Shown here: positions 24,995 to 35,619 of the stretch, in pieces | How positions within the stretch are numbered: the stretch's first letter is position 1 | Layout of the letters: the number at the start of each line of letters is the position of its first letter | Assembly: GCA_030272585.1 (NCBI GenBank) | Contig: BSYQ01000010.1 | Location: 1,116,001 to 1,180,000 of the forward strand | Length of the DNA: 64,000 bases | Reading direction: 5' to 3' | From: Bryopsis sp. KO-2023 | Lineage: Eukaryota > Chlorophyta > Ulvophyceae > Bryopsidales > Bryopsidaceae | Program-made: the position numbers and the translations under genes | The notes under the pieces: model-generated | Database searches by the model: none | Seen by the model: the letters and a program-made list of their open reading frames with translations, nothing else | What the model was told of the DNA's origin: nothing

Positions 24995-25326
24995 TATCGG
25001 GCAGGGAGGAATCACCTCGCTTTTGTATAACGCAAAAAAAGAAAAAGCAAATGTGACGTCACACGTCTCAGAATTGGAGCAACTCTGCTGGGGGCTGCCC
25101 ACTGGTGCGAAACAATCACGCAACAGAAACACACCAGCCGTTTTGACAGGCAAACAAGGGGTGGGTTGGCGGGAGGCTCTCTTCGTCCATATATTCCGAC
25201 TTGAGTGTGTCATTGCTGGTTTCCGCGCCGTCGAGGTTTGCGTGGTCGACCGCGGGCTGTTCATAAAGGGAAAACCCCCCCTTCCCCAGATCGTATCGGT
25301 CAACGGTGTGCGGACAACTTCTACCG
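24995..25326. promoter_or_regulatory. Probable shared promoter of the myosin-tail gene (-) and the 25.3-kb gene (+)
   Basis: 332 bp between divergent start codons. It contains 'gtgacgtcac' at about 25054-25063, a perfect CRE/bZIP-type palindrome (TGACGTCA). Regulatory role inferred. Confidence 0.5.
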
Positions 25327-26540
25327 ATGGACCAGATTCAAGCAGAGACCTCAAGCGATCCAATCGAGCCAGAGAACTATCCTGTCTTTAGAAATATAGA
25401 GGGTCGGACGAGGGAAGAAAGACGGGCCAATGGCAAGACGGTCAGATCGTTCAAGGGTGAACCCAATTTGGTGGGGAAGGTCTGTGGCGGGCGATTGGTG
25501 GAAGAGCCTTTGCACCACCCTCTTTTCATTGTAGAAGGGACTCCATCGCATGCCGACGACGCTGCGAGGTTTGAGAGAGACACTGCGGCGGCGGAGTTCG
25601 AATTCCGAGCAGAGAAATTGAGGATGCAAGAGGTGGGCACTCTCTGTCGGGTGAAGAACTGGTCAACGATTCAACACCAGGCCCTGATTGGGCAATTGTG
25701 ACCACAAAAACTTTAGTCAGGCAGCCTATTTTTTCGCTCCTCCCCGCGAAGTTTATAGTGTAATAACCCAATGGGCATGTGCAATGTATACGCATGCAGT
25801 TGCATTGGAAGGGTTCAAAAAAAAAATAAAAAAATAGAACTGTGTAAGGTTGCGGTTCCTCACAACAGCAAGATATAAGGTCTAGTTGAACCAGGGTAGT
25901 CCTCTGCAGCTTCGGTGCTTTTTCTCTGCTTGCACCTCATCCAGACTGTTCGTTCGTTGAAGCACTTTTAGCTGAGAAACATTTGACAACAACTGCGTGC
26001 TGCCAATTGGCGACCCCCATATTAATTTGTGTTTCCTCACGCAAGGCATTGCTCTAGGAGTACATATCTAGTAAACGGGCGGAGAAATGGGAAAGGGAGA
26101 CGAACCGGTGGGCTGAGATTCAGCGGAAACAAGATGCTGGGGAAGAAACATTCGATTTGAATCGAAAATCCGGAGTGAACGCAAAGAAAAACGTCAGTGG
26201 AGAGCACTTCAACATCGTGACATTGGAGTACTCACCAACCGAGAAGGGGAAACATTTGGAGTATTTGGTGAGGTCCAGAGCAGAACAGACCGAAGTCAAT
26301 GAGGCTGTGATGTTTTCTTCAAGTGTGGAAAATCAGGCGTCAAAAATGGTGCAAAGGTTAACAGCTGTTCGATTTCCAATTCAGGACGATTGTCAGAGAT
26401 ACAAAGATGAGATGAGGGCAAGGAACCTTTTTTCCAGAAGCAGATCTACAAGCCACAACATCATTACTGGAGAATTGGATCCAACCACCAATTTCCTTTC
26501 TCCTCCCAAACCTCCAACAGCGCCTGGAAAAGTTGCATAA
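25327..26540 (+). CDS. Conserved protein of unknown function, two exons (flagellate-type family suspected)
   Basis: Exon 1 is 25327-25632 (MDQIQAETSSDPIEPENYPV...), donor GAG|GTGGGC. Exon 2 is 26058-26540, after CTCTAG. Both end in phase 0 and give a 262-aa protein. The N-terminal half is charged (RTREERRANGKTVRSFKGEP). The C-terminal half has NVSGEHFNIVTLEYSPTEKG and RARNLFSRSRSTSHNIITGE. The pairing of a 'G..(F/Y)NI(V/I)..EY' motif with a later 'R.RN...N.I(T/N)GE' motif reminds me of FAM228/flagellum-associated proteins, but I recall this family poorly. No membrane segment or signal peptide. Head-to-head with the myosin-tail gene. Confidence 0.7.
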
Positions 26541-26840
26541 ATTCTGCATCAGAATGATCTATGGATTTTGCTCTGGATCTGTGTGGGGGGGGGTATGAAC
26601 ATATGCTGTACAAATAGTGGTGGTGATATATTTTTTTGGTGGGGGAATTTTTTTGTCATCCCCTCATTGTTATGTTTAAAATTCAACTGTGCAGGGAGTG
26701 GATGATGTCTTTTTTCCAGCCCAACAAAAGCAATGTTGACCTCTTGAATGATATATGCAAAAGATTTACAGGACAACCCTACAAACAAGATGCGTTGTGC
26801 ATCTTCCGGCAAAATCATGCTAATGGATTGGGCTGATTTC
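26541..26840. other. Short convergent intergenic region
   Basis: 300 bp between the 3' ends of the 25.3-kb gene (+) and the RibD-type gene (-). It holds a G-run at 26585-26593 and little else. Confidence 0.5.
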
Positions 26841-27932
26841 TCATGATTGGTTTTTCATTCTTTCCATGAAGTCGTGGTTGATGTCATAGCACTCCTGTTC
26901 CATGCAGCCAACATGCACCTCAATGCCGGCCGCTTCCAGTGTTTTCACTCCAAATCCACCCACCAAAGGGTTTGGATCGATCACACCCACCACCACCTTA
27001 CCATAAGCACAAAACATGACTCACTTCAAACAAATACAAAGCGATTTGCTTTCGGCAGCATATTCATGCAAGGTCCCTCCAAACCAGAAGACCAGCATTT
27101 CCCTCTCAGGCTGTCAGCTTCTCTAGATTCTTTCATAACAGTTCAGACGTATCAAATAAGCGAAATGCATGGAGATGGTCTCCGAATCAAGATAGAATGA
27201 ACACTGGCCACAAACTCCCACTTACCCTTTCCACTCCAGCATCGACTAGAGCACGGCTGCACGGTGGTGTTTTTCCAAAATGATTGCATGGCTCCAAGGT
27301 GACATAGGCTGTGGCGCCCTTGGCTTTGGTACCTATTCGAAGCCACATCATCTCCTTTGCACAGAAATTTCGTGTCAAACACAGCCTATTATTTCAGCAC
27401 CCTAGGACACAATATTGGATTTGTTCACATTCCTCACCTGATGCCCTAAGTGCGTAAACCTCTGCATGTGGTTTTCCAGCCTTGGGATGATACCCTCCGC
27501 CCACCACCTACAACAACTGAACAAAACAACAGATAAACAACAGACTCTTCCACAGATTTTGATAAAGGGGCCAGAAAAATCTCGAAAGGGTTTCCACCTT
27601 GTTGTCCTTGTCGACAATGACACAGCCAACTGCAGGGTTTGGGAATGTTTTCCCCAAGCCTCGTTTTGCCAAGTCCAAAGCTGAACTCATGTGGCCCTGG
27701 TCACCTGTGGGTAATTTGTTCCACAAAGCAGAACATCTCCTGAGACCCGAATGCTTTGCAAGAATGAGAAGTGGTGCTGTTCAAGAATCCAACCTCATTT
27801 GACCGTCGATTCTGCTCCAGCAGCCATCCAGTCACCCCCACCTGGCTTGAGACACATGCAGACGGGCTGGCACCCAATTCTCCTCGAAGAAACTGGCCGA
27901 GGTCGGCACAACACAGTGCCCTGATTCTTCAT
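26841..27932 (-). CDS. ribD: Diaminohydroxyphosphoribosylaminopyrimidine deaminase (RibD/PyrD type), deaminase domain only
   Basis: Second step of riboflavin synthesis, zinc-dependent deamination, usually plastidic in plants. Exon 1 (start 27932, [20 protein letters not shown]) is Arg/Ser-rich and looks like a transit peptide. It joins in frame (AAGCCAG|GT, then CACAG|GTGACC) to [20 protein letters not shown] (about 27690). The next exon carries [20 protein letters not shown], with zinc His and catalytic Glu in HAE. Then comes [20 protein letters not shown] (PC...PPC zinc ligands). The last exon is [20 protein letters not shown]...GIEVHVG, ending [11 protein letters not shown] 26841-26843. 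The protein stops where bacterial RibD would start its reductase domain, so a separate reductase (plant PYRR type) is needed. About 190 aa. Confidence 0.93.
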
Positions 27933-28143
27933 GGAGGCAAATCCACCCTCGGTGCGTCGCACAAGCCAACTCCCCATCTCTACGTGCGGGTTCGATCGGA
28001 AAATGTGGTGGATGCTGTGAAGTTATTTCAATAAGCCAACAGATGCAACGACTGGTTGCGAAAGTAAAACCGAAATGACACGTGCGTCGTAGCACATTGC
28101 CCCACAGAATGGGAAGTGTCAATTCTCCTGTGGTGGATGCTGG
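27933..28143. promoter_or_regulatory. Probable shared promoter of RibD (-) and the 28.1-kb gene (+)
   Basis: 211 bp between divergent start codons. Inferred from arrangement; I see no core motif. Confidence 0.45.
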
Positions 28144-29274
28144 ATGCGTTTGCGATTCCCCCTCCGCTGCCTACCCCCCCTCGCAGACATGTCGGGGTGG
28201 TCACTCTTGTCGAAGCGGCCCTCTGGGTGGGGAGGTTCTCCTGCCTGGAAGGAGCCAGGCTTCCAGCCTCCTCCTCGCACAAGCATTTCACCCGACCGCA
28301 ACGGGAAAACCTCGAGAAGTGCTGCCAGTCTTGATCACTTAGGGAGGGGAAGGGAAGAACGCTGCTTTGCACTTCGGGGTGGTGACAGTGGTGTTGACAC
28401 CCAACAAAGCTCCCTCACCAGCAATGAGGAGAAAGCTCATGCCAGAAATGACGTTTATCCTGCTGCAGCCCAGGAAGGGATAACAGCATTGTCTGGAGAC
28501 AGATGTCAGGTTTCAGGAAGTGGTCCAGCTGATGCTGAAAGTGGTCTAAATGGTGTGAATGGCACCTCCACCGGCGCCAACGGGGCGACGACGTCCGAAA
28601 AAGTGATTTTGAATAGTAAATGGGAGGAGGATGACCCTCGAAATTGGTGGAATAAATTGGTGGCCGAGGATGTAGAAGCTGTGTCGAAGTATAGGAAAGT
28701 TTCGATGGGCGACATGTCCCTGGAGGTTGTGGAATCGCTGACCGAGCACTGGAGTCAAAACAAAAGAACAGTGGTGTTAGCACAGGAAGCTGGGTTGGCT
28801 GATTCTGACCCGATCAGACCGATGTGGGTGGGAATATACCAGGAGCCGTCAGAAAACACAGCAGCTCTGTATGCCACTGTATTCCCAATCGTTGATGAGA
28901 GCTTGTCGAATTTTGTGCTCCAGGGGATCCCACAAACCACACTGCAAGGTTGCACCTTTGATAGCACCTGTGATAGCAAGTTTGGAAAATGGCGGAATTT
29001 CTTTGTTGGAGTGAAAGGGAGCGTTTGTGGCTTGGAAGAGCACGTGTTTTGGCCAAATTGGTTGTATCATAATTCTAGATGTATGATGAACTTCCGTGGT
29101 TGGAATGACCTGGGCGAATTCTTGGCTGATCCCACGGAGGAGAGAATCGTTTCCCATCTGGAAAACACGAAACGGTTTCAGGAAGATCGGGGATACCACG
29201 AGGGTTGGGCATATTATCGAATGAGAGATAGATGGGGCCAGGAGTGTTTGAAACGCTACGGCATTGATTTGTAG
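28144..29274 (+). CDS. Unknown single-exon protein, 376 aa
   Basis: Uninterrupted ORF starting ATG 28144. An internal Met at codon 16 (MSGWSLLSKRPSG) could also be used. The first 150 residues are Ser/Gly/Arg-rich, low in order and compatible with a targeting peptide plus linker. The rest is a folded-looking, Trp/Cys-rich domain: WEEDDPRNWWNKLVAEDVEA, PIRPMWVGIYQEPSENTAAL, TLQGCTFDSTCDSKFGKWRN, EEHVFWPNWLYHNSRCMMNF, and an end DRGYHEGWAYYRMRDRWGQE. I do not recognise the family. The long intron-free ORF is unlike its neighbours. Head-to-head with RibD. Confidence 0.75.
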   Translation: MRLRFPLRCLPPLADMSGWSLLSKRPSGWGGSPAWKEPGFQPPPRTSISPDRNGKTSRSAASLDHLGRGREERCFALRGGDSGVDTQQSSLTSNEEKAHARNDVYPAAAQEGITALSGDRCQVSGSGPADAESGLNGVNGTSTGANGATTSEKVILNSKWEEDDPRNWWNKLVAEDVEAVSKYRKVSMGDMSLEVVESLTEHWSQNKRTVVLAQEAGLADSDPIRPMWVGIYQEPSENTAALYATVFPIVDESLSNFVLQGIPQTTLQGCTFDSTCDSKFGKWRNFFVGVKGSVCGLEEHVFWPNWLYHNSRCMMNFRGWNDLGEFLADPTEERIVSHLENTKRFQEDRGYHEGWAYYRMRDRWGQECLKRYGIDL

Positions 29275-30287
29275 ATCAGGCCAAGGGGGTGACTTGTGAG
29301 GGGTGTTTGATGTTGGGTATCCAGGCCGTGGGTGCCCCTGACTGCATTTTTTTTCTCTAGTTTTATCTCTTTTGTGTGTTATGGAACGTCCTTGTTCTTG
29401 ATTTGTGGACGCATCTTTCCTCAGAAGTGGTGGGCTTTTTTCTGTGTGTCAAATGTACGAAATCTATGCCGAATGGAACTGAGTGCTGTACAACGAATCA
29501 AGTCCCCACCAGTAAGAAGCGGTCGTAAAGACTTGCGTTGTTCAACCTTTCCTACTGCACTTCCTCTTTTTAATTGCATGCGCGGAGTTTCACCCAAGCT
29601 GAGATCCAAACCCAGTCACATTTAAAACTTTATTAAAAACTTTGAAGAAATGGATGCTGGGTTGCCAAGTCTGGTGTGCCAGCACCTCCCCACCCTTACC
29701 AATTCTGGATGCCTGATTAAAGGAAAATCAGTTGAAAATTTTCAGTTTGTCAGAACGGAGTTGATGCAGACATAGGAGTGTATTACAATCGGTTGACCCT
29801 CGTACCTTAGAGTCAAAATACCAGGAAAGCTTCATCCCATAAATTATTACTGCCAACCTTGGCAGATCTGGGAAACACACCTGTGATTGTGAACAACATT
29901 AACTGTGAACGATGGCAGACAGAGTTCGCCAAGCTGTACGATTCATCTGAAATACATGGTGGTCCCATGAAGAAATGCTCTTGGTTTTTGTTTGAACATA
30001 TTGAAACCCTGGAAACTGAAGAAAGTCTTCTGTTCAGTATCGTGGCTGGGATTTTAGACCCTGTTTGCAGAAGGGGGACAAGGAGACCTGGGGAGTGTAT
30101 TTGACAGCATTTTTTTTTTACTTTTTGAAAAACAGCATAAAACTTGGGTGAGTTTGTCATCTATGTAGGTGCTTGGATTCACACCTTTAATGTCTGCGGT
30201 TCTCTTACAATAGAATTTGAACTACATCGCTGCACATTCATCCCTCCCCATGTTATCGCTCAACTCATTCTTTAACTGCACCCCTCT
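29275..30287. other. Convergent intergenic region between the 28.1-kb gene and RPC10
   Basis: About 1 kb. One short ORF on the + strand near 29859-30104 (MADLGNTPVIVNNINCERW) shows no family pattern and is not called. No RNA gene or repeat seen. Confidence 0.5.
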
Positions 30288-31235
30288 CTATTCCTTCCAA
30301 TGGCTGGAACACTTCAAGCATTTGTGGAATATCGACATGGGCTCATCTGCAGACCGAGTTTGCATCTCGAAGAAATATGATTCATAATGTCCACAGTTTG
30401 GGCAAGAACCTGGAAATATGTTTAATCAACAATAATTGGAGTTTTGTGCAAAAGAAAATAATACAAATTGAAAAAAATTCAAATTGCAATCCGATTCGAC
30501 CAATTCGTCATCATCATGCGAGAGGAGGACGCTCGATGTTCACAACTGACAGCTTACCGAGAAAGGTGGCAAGTTTGGGATGTCTAGAAAGAATGGAGAA
30601 GCAAATCCCAGGAAAAAATTGAGACCTCTAAGACTTCAAACCCCCCACCCCTCTTCAAAACCCACCCAAAATAAAATAGAGTAAAACGCTCATAGTTTGC
30701 AGAGTTGATCAACATGATAATTTGGGCATAATTGCATCAAATTCAAATATCATTGAGCAATCCTTAATACCACACAAGTGACACATCTGTATGAAGTATG
30801 TGAAATTTTCCCAGTGATTCCCCAGCAATCCTTGTGCCAATCGCTCACTGTTTTCGCTTCGTTGAGCTGTTCTCCAAGTATCCTCTCCACCAAGCACATC
30901 ATCCACCTCTTTTCTGGCCACCGTGACCTTCTTACTCATCTGTTGAAACAACCGAAATCAAGAGTAACACCAAGCAGCTGCTGCACACCAGGTGGAAGAG
31001 AGTGCATCTCACATTTTGCAGGATTTCACGTACCTCTCTGTCAACCGAATAAATATAAGGGCAGGTTTGACAAACGTATCGAACCGCATTTCCGATGTCT
31101 TGGCGAGCTTGCAAACAACGAAACAGTTGCTTCAGCTTATCACACACGAGGGATATTCGGCCATTTTCGCTGCACAACCCCAATCCCAATAGTACCCATT
31201 AACAAGTTTCCACATGTGGCACAAAAGAGTTCCAT
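30288..31235 (-). CDS. RPC10: RNA polymerase III subunit RPC10 (POLR3K / yeast Rpc11), four exons
   Basis: TFIIS-like subunit of Pol III that provides RNA cleavage and helps termination and reinitiation. Exon 1 starts at 31235 (MELFCATCGNLLM) with the first Cys pair of the N-terminal zinc ribbon. The next exon (about 31113-31035) is DIGNAVRYVCQTCPYIYSVD with the second Cys pair. Exon 3 (about 30947-30860) reads MSKKVTVARKEVDDVLGGED and matches the conserved linker KEVDDVLGG. Exon 4 (about 30398-30288) is SCPNCGHYESYFFEMQTRSA then DEPMSIFHKCLKCSSHWKE, TAG. It holds the C-terminal zinc ribbon and the catalytic QTRSADEP hairpin. Exon 1 joins exon 2 as ATGG|...CAAG|ACATC, which keeps frame. About 107 aa, the normal length. 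Confidence 0.95.
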
Positions 31236-33604
31236 GTCGACATCTGCCGGGCACCACACACTGCAGCGGAAATGAAAATCCTAAGTCTGCAAACGCAATA
31301 TCTGCAAGTCCCCCCCCCCCTATCCCACTGCCTGGTCCATGTCGTTCCTGGTCGCATCTCCCGTGAGACATACACTCAATAACTTTTTTTGTGACTGTAG
31401 ATTTCGGTAAAGTGACTGTGGTGGGAAACGAAAGAGTAATAAGAGTGAGAACAACCTGCTTCAATACATCACATTTCGGTGAAAATATCACACTGCTCGA
31501 GTCCAGAAATTGATCTTGCTGTGGTCAAGGATGTTGCATAAACCCCTCAAAGTATTAAAGTAAGTACTTGCACAACCAGCAAACTGCAAAAATCTAGAGA
31601 CTACCTTGAAATCTCATTCCGTCTAGATTTTTGTTCCATCTTTGTTGATGGTGTTCCTTGGTTGAGACTCAGTCGGGGACAGTTCGACCCGACTTCTTAC
31701 GAAAGTCTAGGAAACACGTATTGAACCAATCGCTTTTACACGAAGAGTTATCCAAAGTATCACGGTCTTTCCTTATATGTTCCCCTAGTTTCTGTCAGGT
31801 ATGCGAAACGCCATATGCGATCCACTAATTCGATCGCGTACAATCAACATGGGCCCACCCACCTGGAACTGTAGAACTCCGAAAGAAAAAAAAAACCTGA
31901 AAGCCCCGAAAGGAAAAAAATAATCGAAATCCAAAAAAACTCCCAACGCTCACGGTTCCCACGTGATAACTTCAGAAAAAACCAAAAAGGTCGCAAAACA
32001 CAATGATGGACCATTCCAAAAACAAGGACCCCATAAATCCATGCATGGAAAAAATAAACCCACATTGTACCGCATCATAATTTCACTCCACTCTCGACCC
32101 CAAACCTGACTTTTTTGTCCTGCGTCGCTCAGGCCACGACTACGTTGATACGTCGATTCCAGGTCGTCAAAAAAACATCTCTGTCGGTCAGTTTTCAAAC
32201 TCCCAACGCCCACCCGACCAGTCGCATCACTCTTGACGTCCCACGCTCTTCTCTGGCGGGGACTGTGATATCTGGTCGACTCTTTTGGTGTCAGGTGTCG
32301 TTTCAGTGGTAGAAAACTGCCGATGTGACGCGCGCGCGCTCACGTCCATTGTTACTCCAGGTCTTACTGCTTCCGTCCTCAGCCGAGCGACTCTCGTCTC
32401 GTCAAATTGAACGAGGGACTCCCATACGTCCCATCAAATACCGTTCAAAAGCAAACGACGTGACACTCGCATAGCGCACCGAACTTCAAGCGCAAAGGCT
32501 CGACTTGGACTCGCTCCTGGGGTTGTTGTCGACATGTTGCTCACGCTCGTCACAGGGACGATCGCCCAGGAAGCGTCACTTCGGCTCCGAAACCATGTTG
32601 TGTTACTCTCTTAACTCCGCTCATCTTATCTCGCACTTCACTGACGCCTCTCGTCAGTCGACACTCTGTGTGATTGTTTTCCGTTACAAACGTCCACTCG
32701 ACGCCGTTTCACTCTTAACGGTTGGAACACCTCTCGAGTACAAGCTCTGTTCACTAGCGACTCGCTGTAAATGTGTTCGTTTACAAGTGTTGTGTTTCGC
32801 TCTTTTAAGCACAAAGAGTTTCTGGCGCGCGACCGTTCGTCGTCCCCGCCAAAAACGCCAATGAGTAATGCAGCTGAAACGGCACGGCTTACAGTTGTAA
32901 CCGCCGTGCCGCTTCACACTTTGCTGCCACATGAATATCCCATGTCCCAATCTGTTTGTTCTATTCCCCCCCATTTCCCCTTAACAATAATATTCATCCC
33001 ACCATTCCGTTCTGTCCATTTACCCTTTTCACAACAATCTTGCAAGCATTCTTGAGGATTCACATTGTGAATTTCACAACACACACATGGCCATCTCTTG
33101 AGATGCTCCAGTCATTCTAGACGCCGTTGAACACCAGTCTGGAGAGACACCAGTCGGGGGTTGAGATCATATTTCAGAGTGACATGTTTGTCTTTGCAAA
33201 ATATATGCTGGGATGTGGGCTTTGGTAGGTTATGATTTTTCGTTGAGCTTTTTTCCTGAGGGATTCGTATGATCGACTTTTTTAATCACCCAACTCTTGG
33301 CACCTTTTCTTTCTATTCGATTAGAAGTCTTCAGCTTTACATTGAGATTTAGATGGTGGTTTCTTTTTCCTGGAAATATCTCGATTCTGGCTGACCTTCT
33401 GCCAATTGTATTAAAAAATATTTTTTTTGACTGCGCCCAGTCTCATTGAGTGAAAACGACCTAAGTCGTTGAATCCGCAAACCAACGTTCAACAGGCATC
33501 TGCATATACATAAAGGAGGCAAAAGAAGAGTCTTAAGGACTTTTTTGTTCAAACAATTGACGTAGTCATAGTTTTTGATTAAGTATGAAATGTGTTTTGG
33601 AGAA
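31236..33604. other. Intergenic, 31.8-32.9 kb unusually CpG-rich
   Basis: 2.4 kb with no gene I can support. The left part (31236-31700) may hold the RPC10 promoter. It also contains a 7-bp stem hairpin AGTCGGG...CCCGACT at 31671-31694. From about 32100 to 32900 CG dinucleotides are frequent (for example 'gtgacgcgcgcgcgctcacgtcc' around 32326). Short ORFs there lack family similarity. Confidence 0.5.
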
Positions 33605-33678
33605 TGTGATATATTAAGTATATGGCAGTTGCAATATTTTAGTTAATATATCACAGATATCACGATGTGATATATTAA
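33605..33678. repeat. Three-arm palindrome (A-A'-A)
   Basis: TGTGATATATTAA occurs at 33605-33617 and 33666-33678. Its exact reverse complement TTAATATATCACA lies between them at 33643-33655. The middle arm can pair with either flank, with loops of 25 or 10 nt. Confidence 0.9.
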
Positions 33679-33796
33679 AGCAGGCTGGAACAGCAGGTTA
33701 ACCTCGTAAAGAGATTCGGGAGTCGCTCGCACGCGAGCTGCAACTGCAACTGGTGGATCCACCAGTACTCCAGACACTATGGGAAATCGCGGTCTG

Positions 33797-34411
33797 TGCG
33801 GGGTGTTTTGCAGACCCCGCACAGAAGCCTGAAACCCGTGCACAGAGCCAGAAAAACCTCGCACGGCTCTGTGCCCCGGTTTGGCCCCGTATTGTGCGGG
33901 GTCCCGATTTAACCCCGCACAGACTGGAACCCCGCACACAGAACCTGACGTCTTTTCCGTTGTAGGACCCCGCACAGATGAAACATAGCCCCGTACGGTG
34001 TGCGGGGCATCCTATTCTCTGTGCGGGGGTGCCGTGCGGGGTGGATATGAAAGACGTCAGGTTCTGTGTGCGGGGTTCCAGTCTGTGCGGGGTTAAATCG
34101 GGACCCCGCACAATACGGGGCCAAACCGGGGCACAGAGCCGTGCGGGGTTTTTCTGGCTCTGTGCGTGGGTGTTGGAGGTTTGTGCGATTCTTGCAACAC
34201 CCCGCACAAGGAGGCCAGGTCCCCGCACAACTGTGCGGGGTCTCTGTGCGGGGTGATTGTGATGACCGTGTGCGGGGTGATTGTGGCTTTGGGCGGGGTG
34301 GATGGTGTACTTGTGCGGTGGTTGAGCGTGTCTGTGCGGGGTAACAGCCCACAGGTTCAGTGCGAGGCTATTGGTTAATGAATCCTTGTGCGGGGTTACA
34401 ATTCTGTGCGT
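33797..34411. repeat. GTGCGGGG fold-back element
   Basis: Arms 33840-33955 and 34050-34165 are inverted copies of 116 nt with, by eye, one mismatch, separated by 94 nt. The octamer GTGCGGGG or its complement occurs about twenty times between 33797 and 34395. It sits inside the arms, in the spacer and in flanking copies. ORFs on both strands read the same peptides because of the symmetry, so none is called as a gene. A smaller cluster of the same octamer is at 52.4-52.65 kb. Confidence 0.9.
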
Positions 34412-34711
34412 TACAGGTTTGTCCATGTGCGATCAAAAATACTCCGCATAACACGTGCCCAATGCTGTCTTTTAACCATGTATTTTCATGTTACAAAATC
34501 CCCAGCACCTCTACATCTCCCAAACTTATTATCAACAAGACAACATAGTCCAAAGTGTCCCATTCAAACCCACACGAAGCCGAATGCACTCCCGTAAAAC
34601 TGGAACCCAAGAATGAGAAAACCGAAAATCTGGATGACTATCGGTGCTGGCTGATGATGAGCAAGCATGGGGGCCACCATGTTCTTTCCAACGTTGCCCC
34701 CTATTCATAGA
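34412..34711. other. Unassigned sequence up to element 1
   Basis: 300 bp with no supported gene. Its last 5 bp (ATAGA, 34707-34711) are the target-site duplication of element 1. Confidence 0.5.
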
Positions 34712-34952
34712 TGTTATGCCCTCCTTGCCTGAGTGTGCCGCCTCCACTAGCCACGTGGGTGGCGTGGTGTAGTGGGTGGTCGATGTCACATCCCCCTGAT
34801 GGGTGATGTGACTGGACAGGGTGTCCGCCTAGCTTGCTAGGTTCCTCCACGTGGTTGATGGGACCCATGGGGTTGGAGGGTTAAAGGACTTCAAGGGGCT
34901 GTCCAAGGGGCTTCTTTTGGGCGACAAGGTCGCGCAGGAGAGGTTCTAAACA
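34712..34952 (+). repeat. Element 1 5' LTR (241 bp)
   Basis: TG...CA ends. It contains a hairpin GTCACATC...GATGTGAC (8-bp arms) shortly after position 34780. Same sequence as the 3' LTR. Confidence 0.97.
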
Positions 34953-34954
34953 GT

Positions 34955-34971
34955 TGGTTTCGGAGCAAGTG
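34955..34971 (+). other. Element 1 primer-binding site
   Basis: TGGTTTCGGAGCAAGTG begins two bases after the LTR. It starts with TGG, complementary to a tRNA CCA end, and shares its first 12 nt with the PBS of element 2. Confidence 0.85.
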
Positions 34972-35619
34972 ACGATAAGCGCACGTTTTTGGCTGCTACA
35001 GCTCGCACACGTATCGGAATTGGGATTCCAAGGTTGCAAAAAGTATCTACAGAAAAAGAGCTTTCCAGAACATTTTGTCGCTAGGTTATCGGAGTTCAGA
35101 CGAGAGAGTTATGGCCGTTTGAAGATCCTGACGTTTTTCAGGGTGGCCTATAAGGTTTCGTTTGAGTTCGCGAAGGAACGCTTGGGTTGTTTTCACTTTT
35201 CCTGAGTGGTTTACCCTAGGTTAGGGTAAGGGTCAGGTCAAGTACCCTAAGACAAGTGTTGGAGAGTTTTGGTGGTGCTGTGTGCTTGTTTGGGTCCATA
35301 GGGCTTGTTGCTACTCAAAGGGGTGTTTTCTTTTGGGTGGATAAGCAAGTGAAAGTGGGCTGAGGTTTTTTCTGGAAACCCACAGACATTTGTGAGGGCT
35401 GTGACTGGGGTTGCTGAGATTTATTCTCCTTGAGCTAAGATCAAGACCCTAGAGAGCTCTAGTGTGTGTGTGTGTGTGCTCTTGAGAAGCCTTAGTGCTA
35501 CATAGCATACCAAGGGCAGTTTGTCTTGGATGGTGGAAAGAGTACAGTTGTACTGAAGTGCTTGGAGAGCTTCAGTGAGTGTGTTCCCTTTTATTTGGTC
35601 AATAGAAGGTGTGAGGAAA

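Noticed and set aside
29859..30104. 81-codon ORF MADLGNTPVIVNNINCERW...
   Set aside because: Short, no recognisable motif, lies in the convergent 3' region of two genes.
32505..32864. 119-codon + strand ORF in the CpG-rich region
   Set aside because: No ATG-to-stop family pattern; frames around it are similarly open because of base composition.
33643..34426. Long ORFs of 90-242 codons on both strands (Pro/His/Arg- or Gly/Cys-rich)
   Set aside because: They are translations of the GTGCGGGG fold-back; the same peptides appear on both strands because of the inverted symmetry. No start context or homology.
35211..35240. Telomere-like TTAGGG and hairpin TTACCCTA...TAGGGTAA in the element 1 leader
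   Set aside because: Only one or two units, so not an interstitial telomere. The hairpin could be an RNA packaging signal, but I cannot support that.
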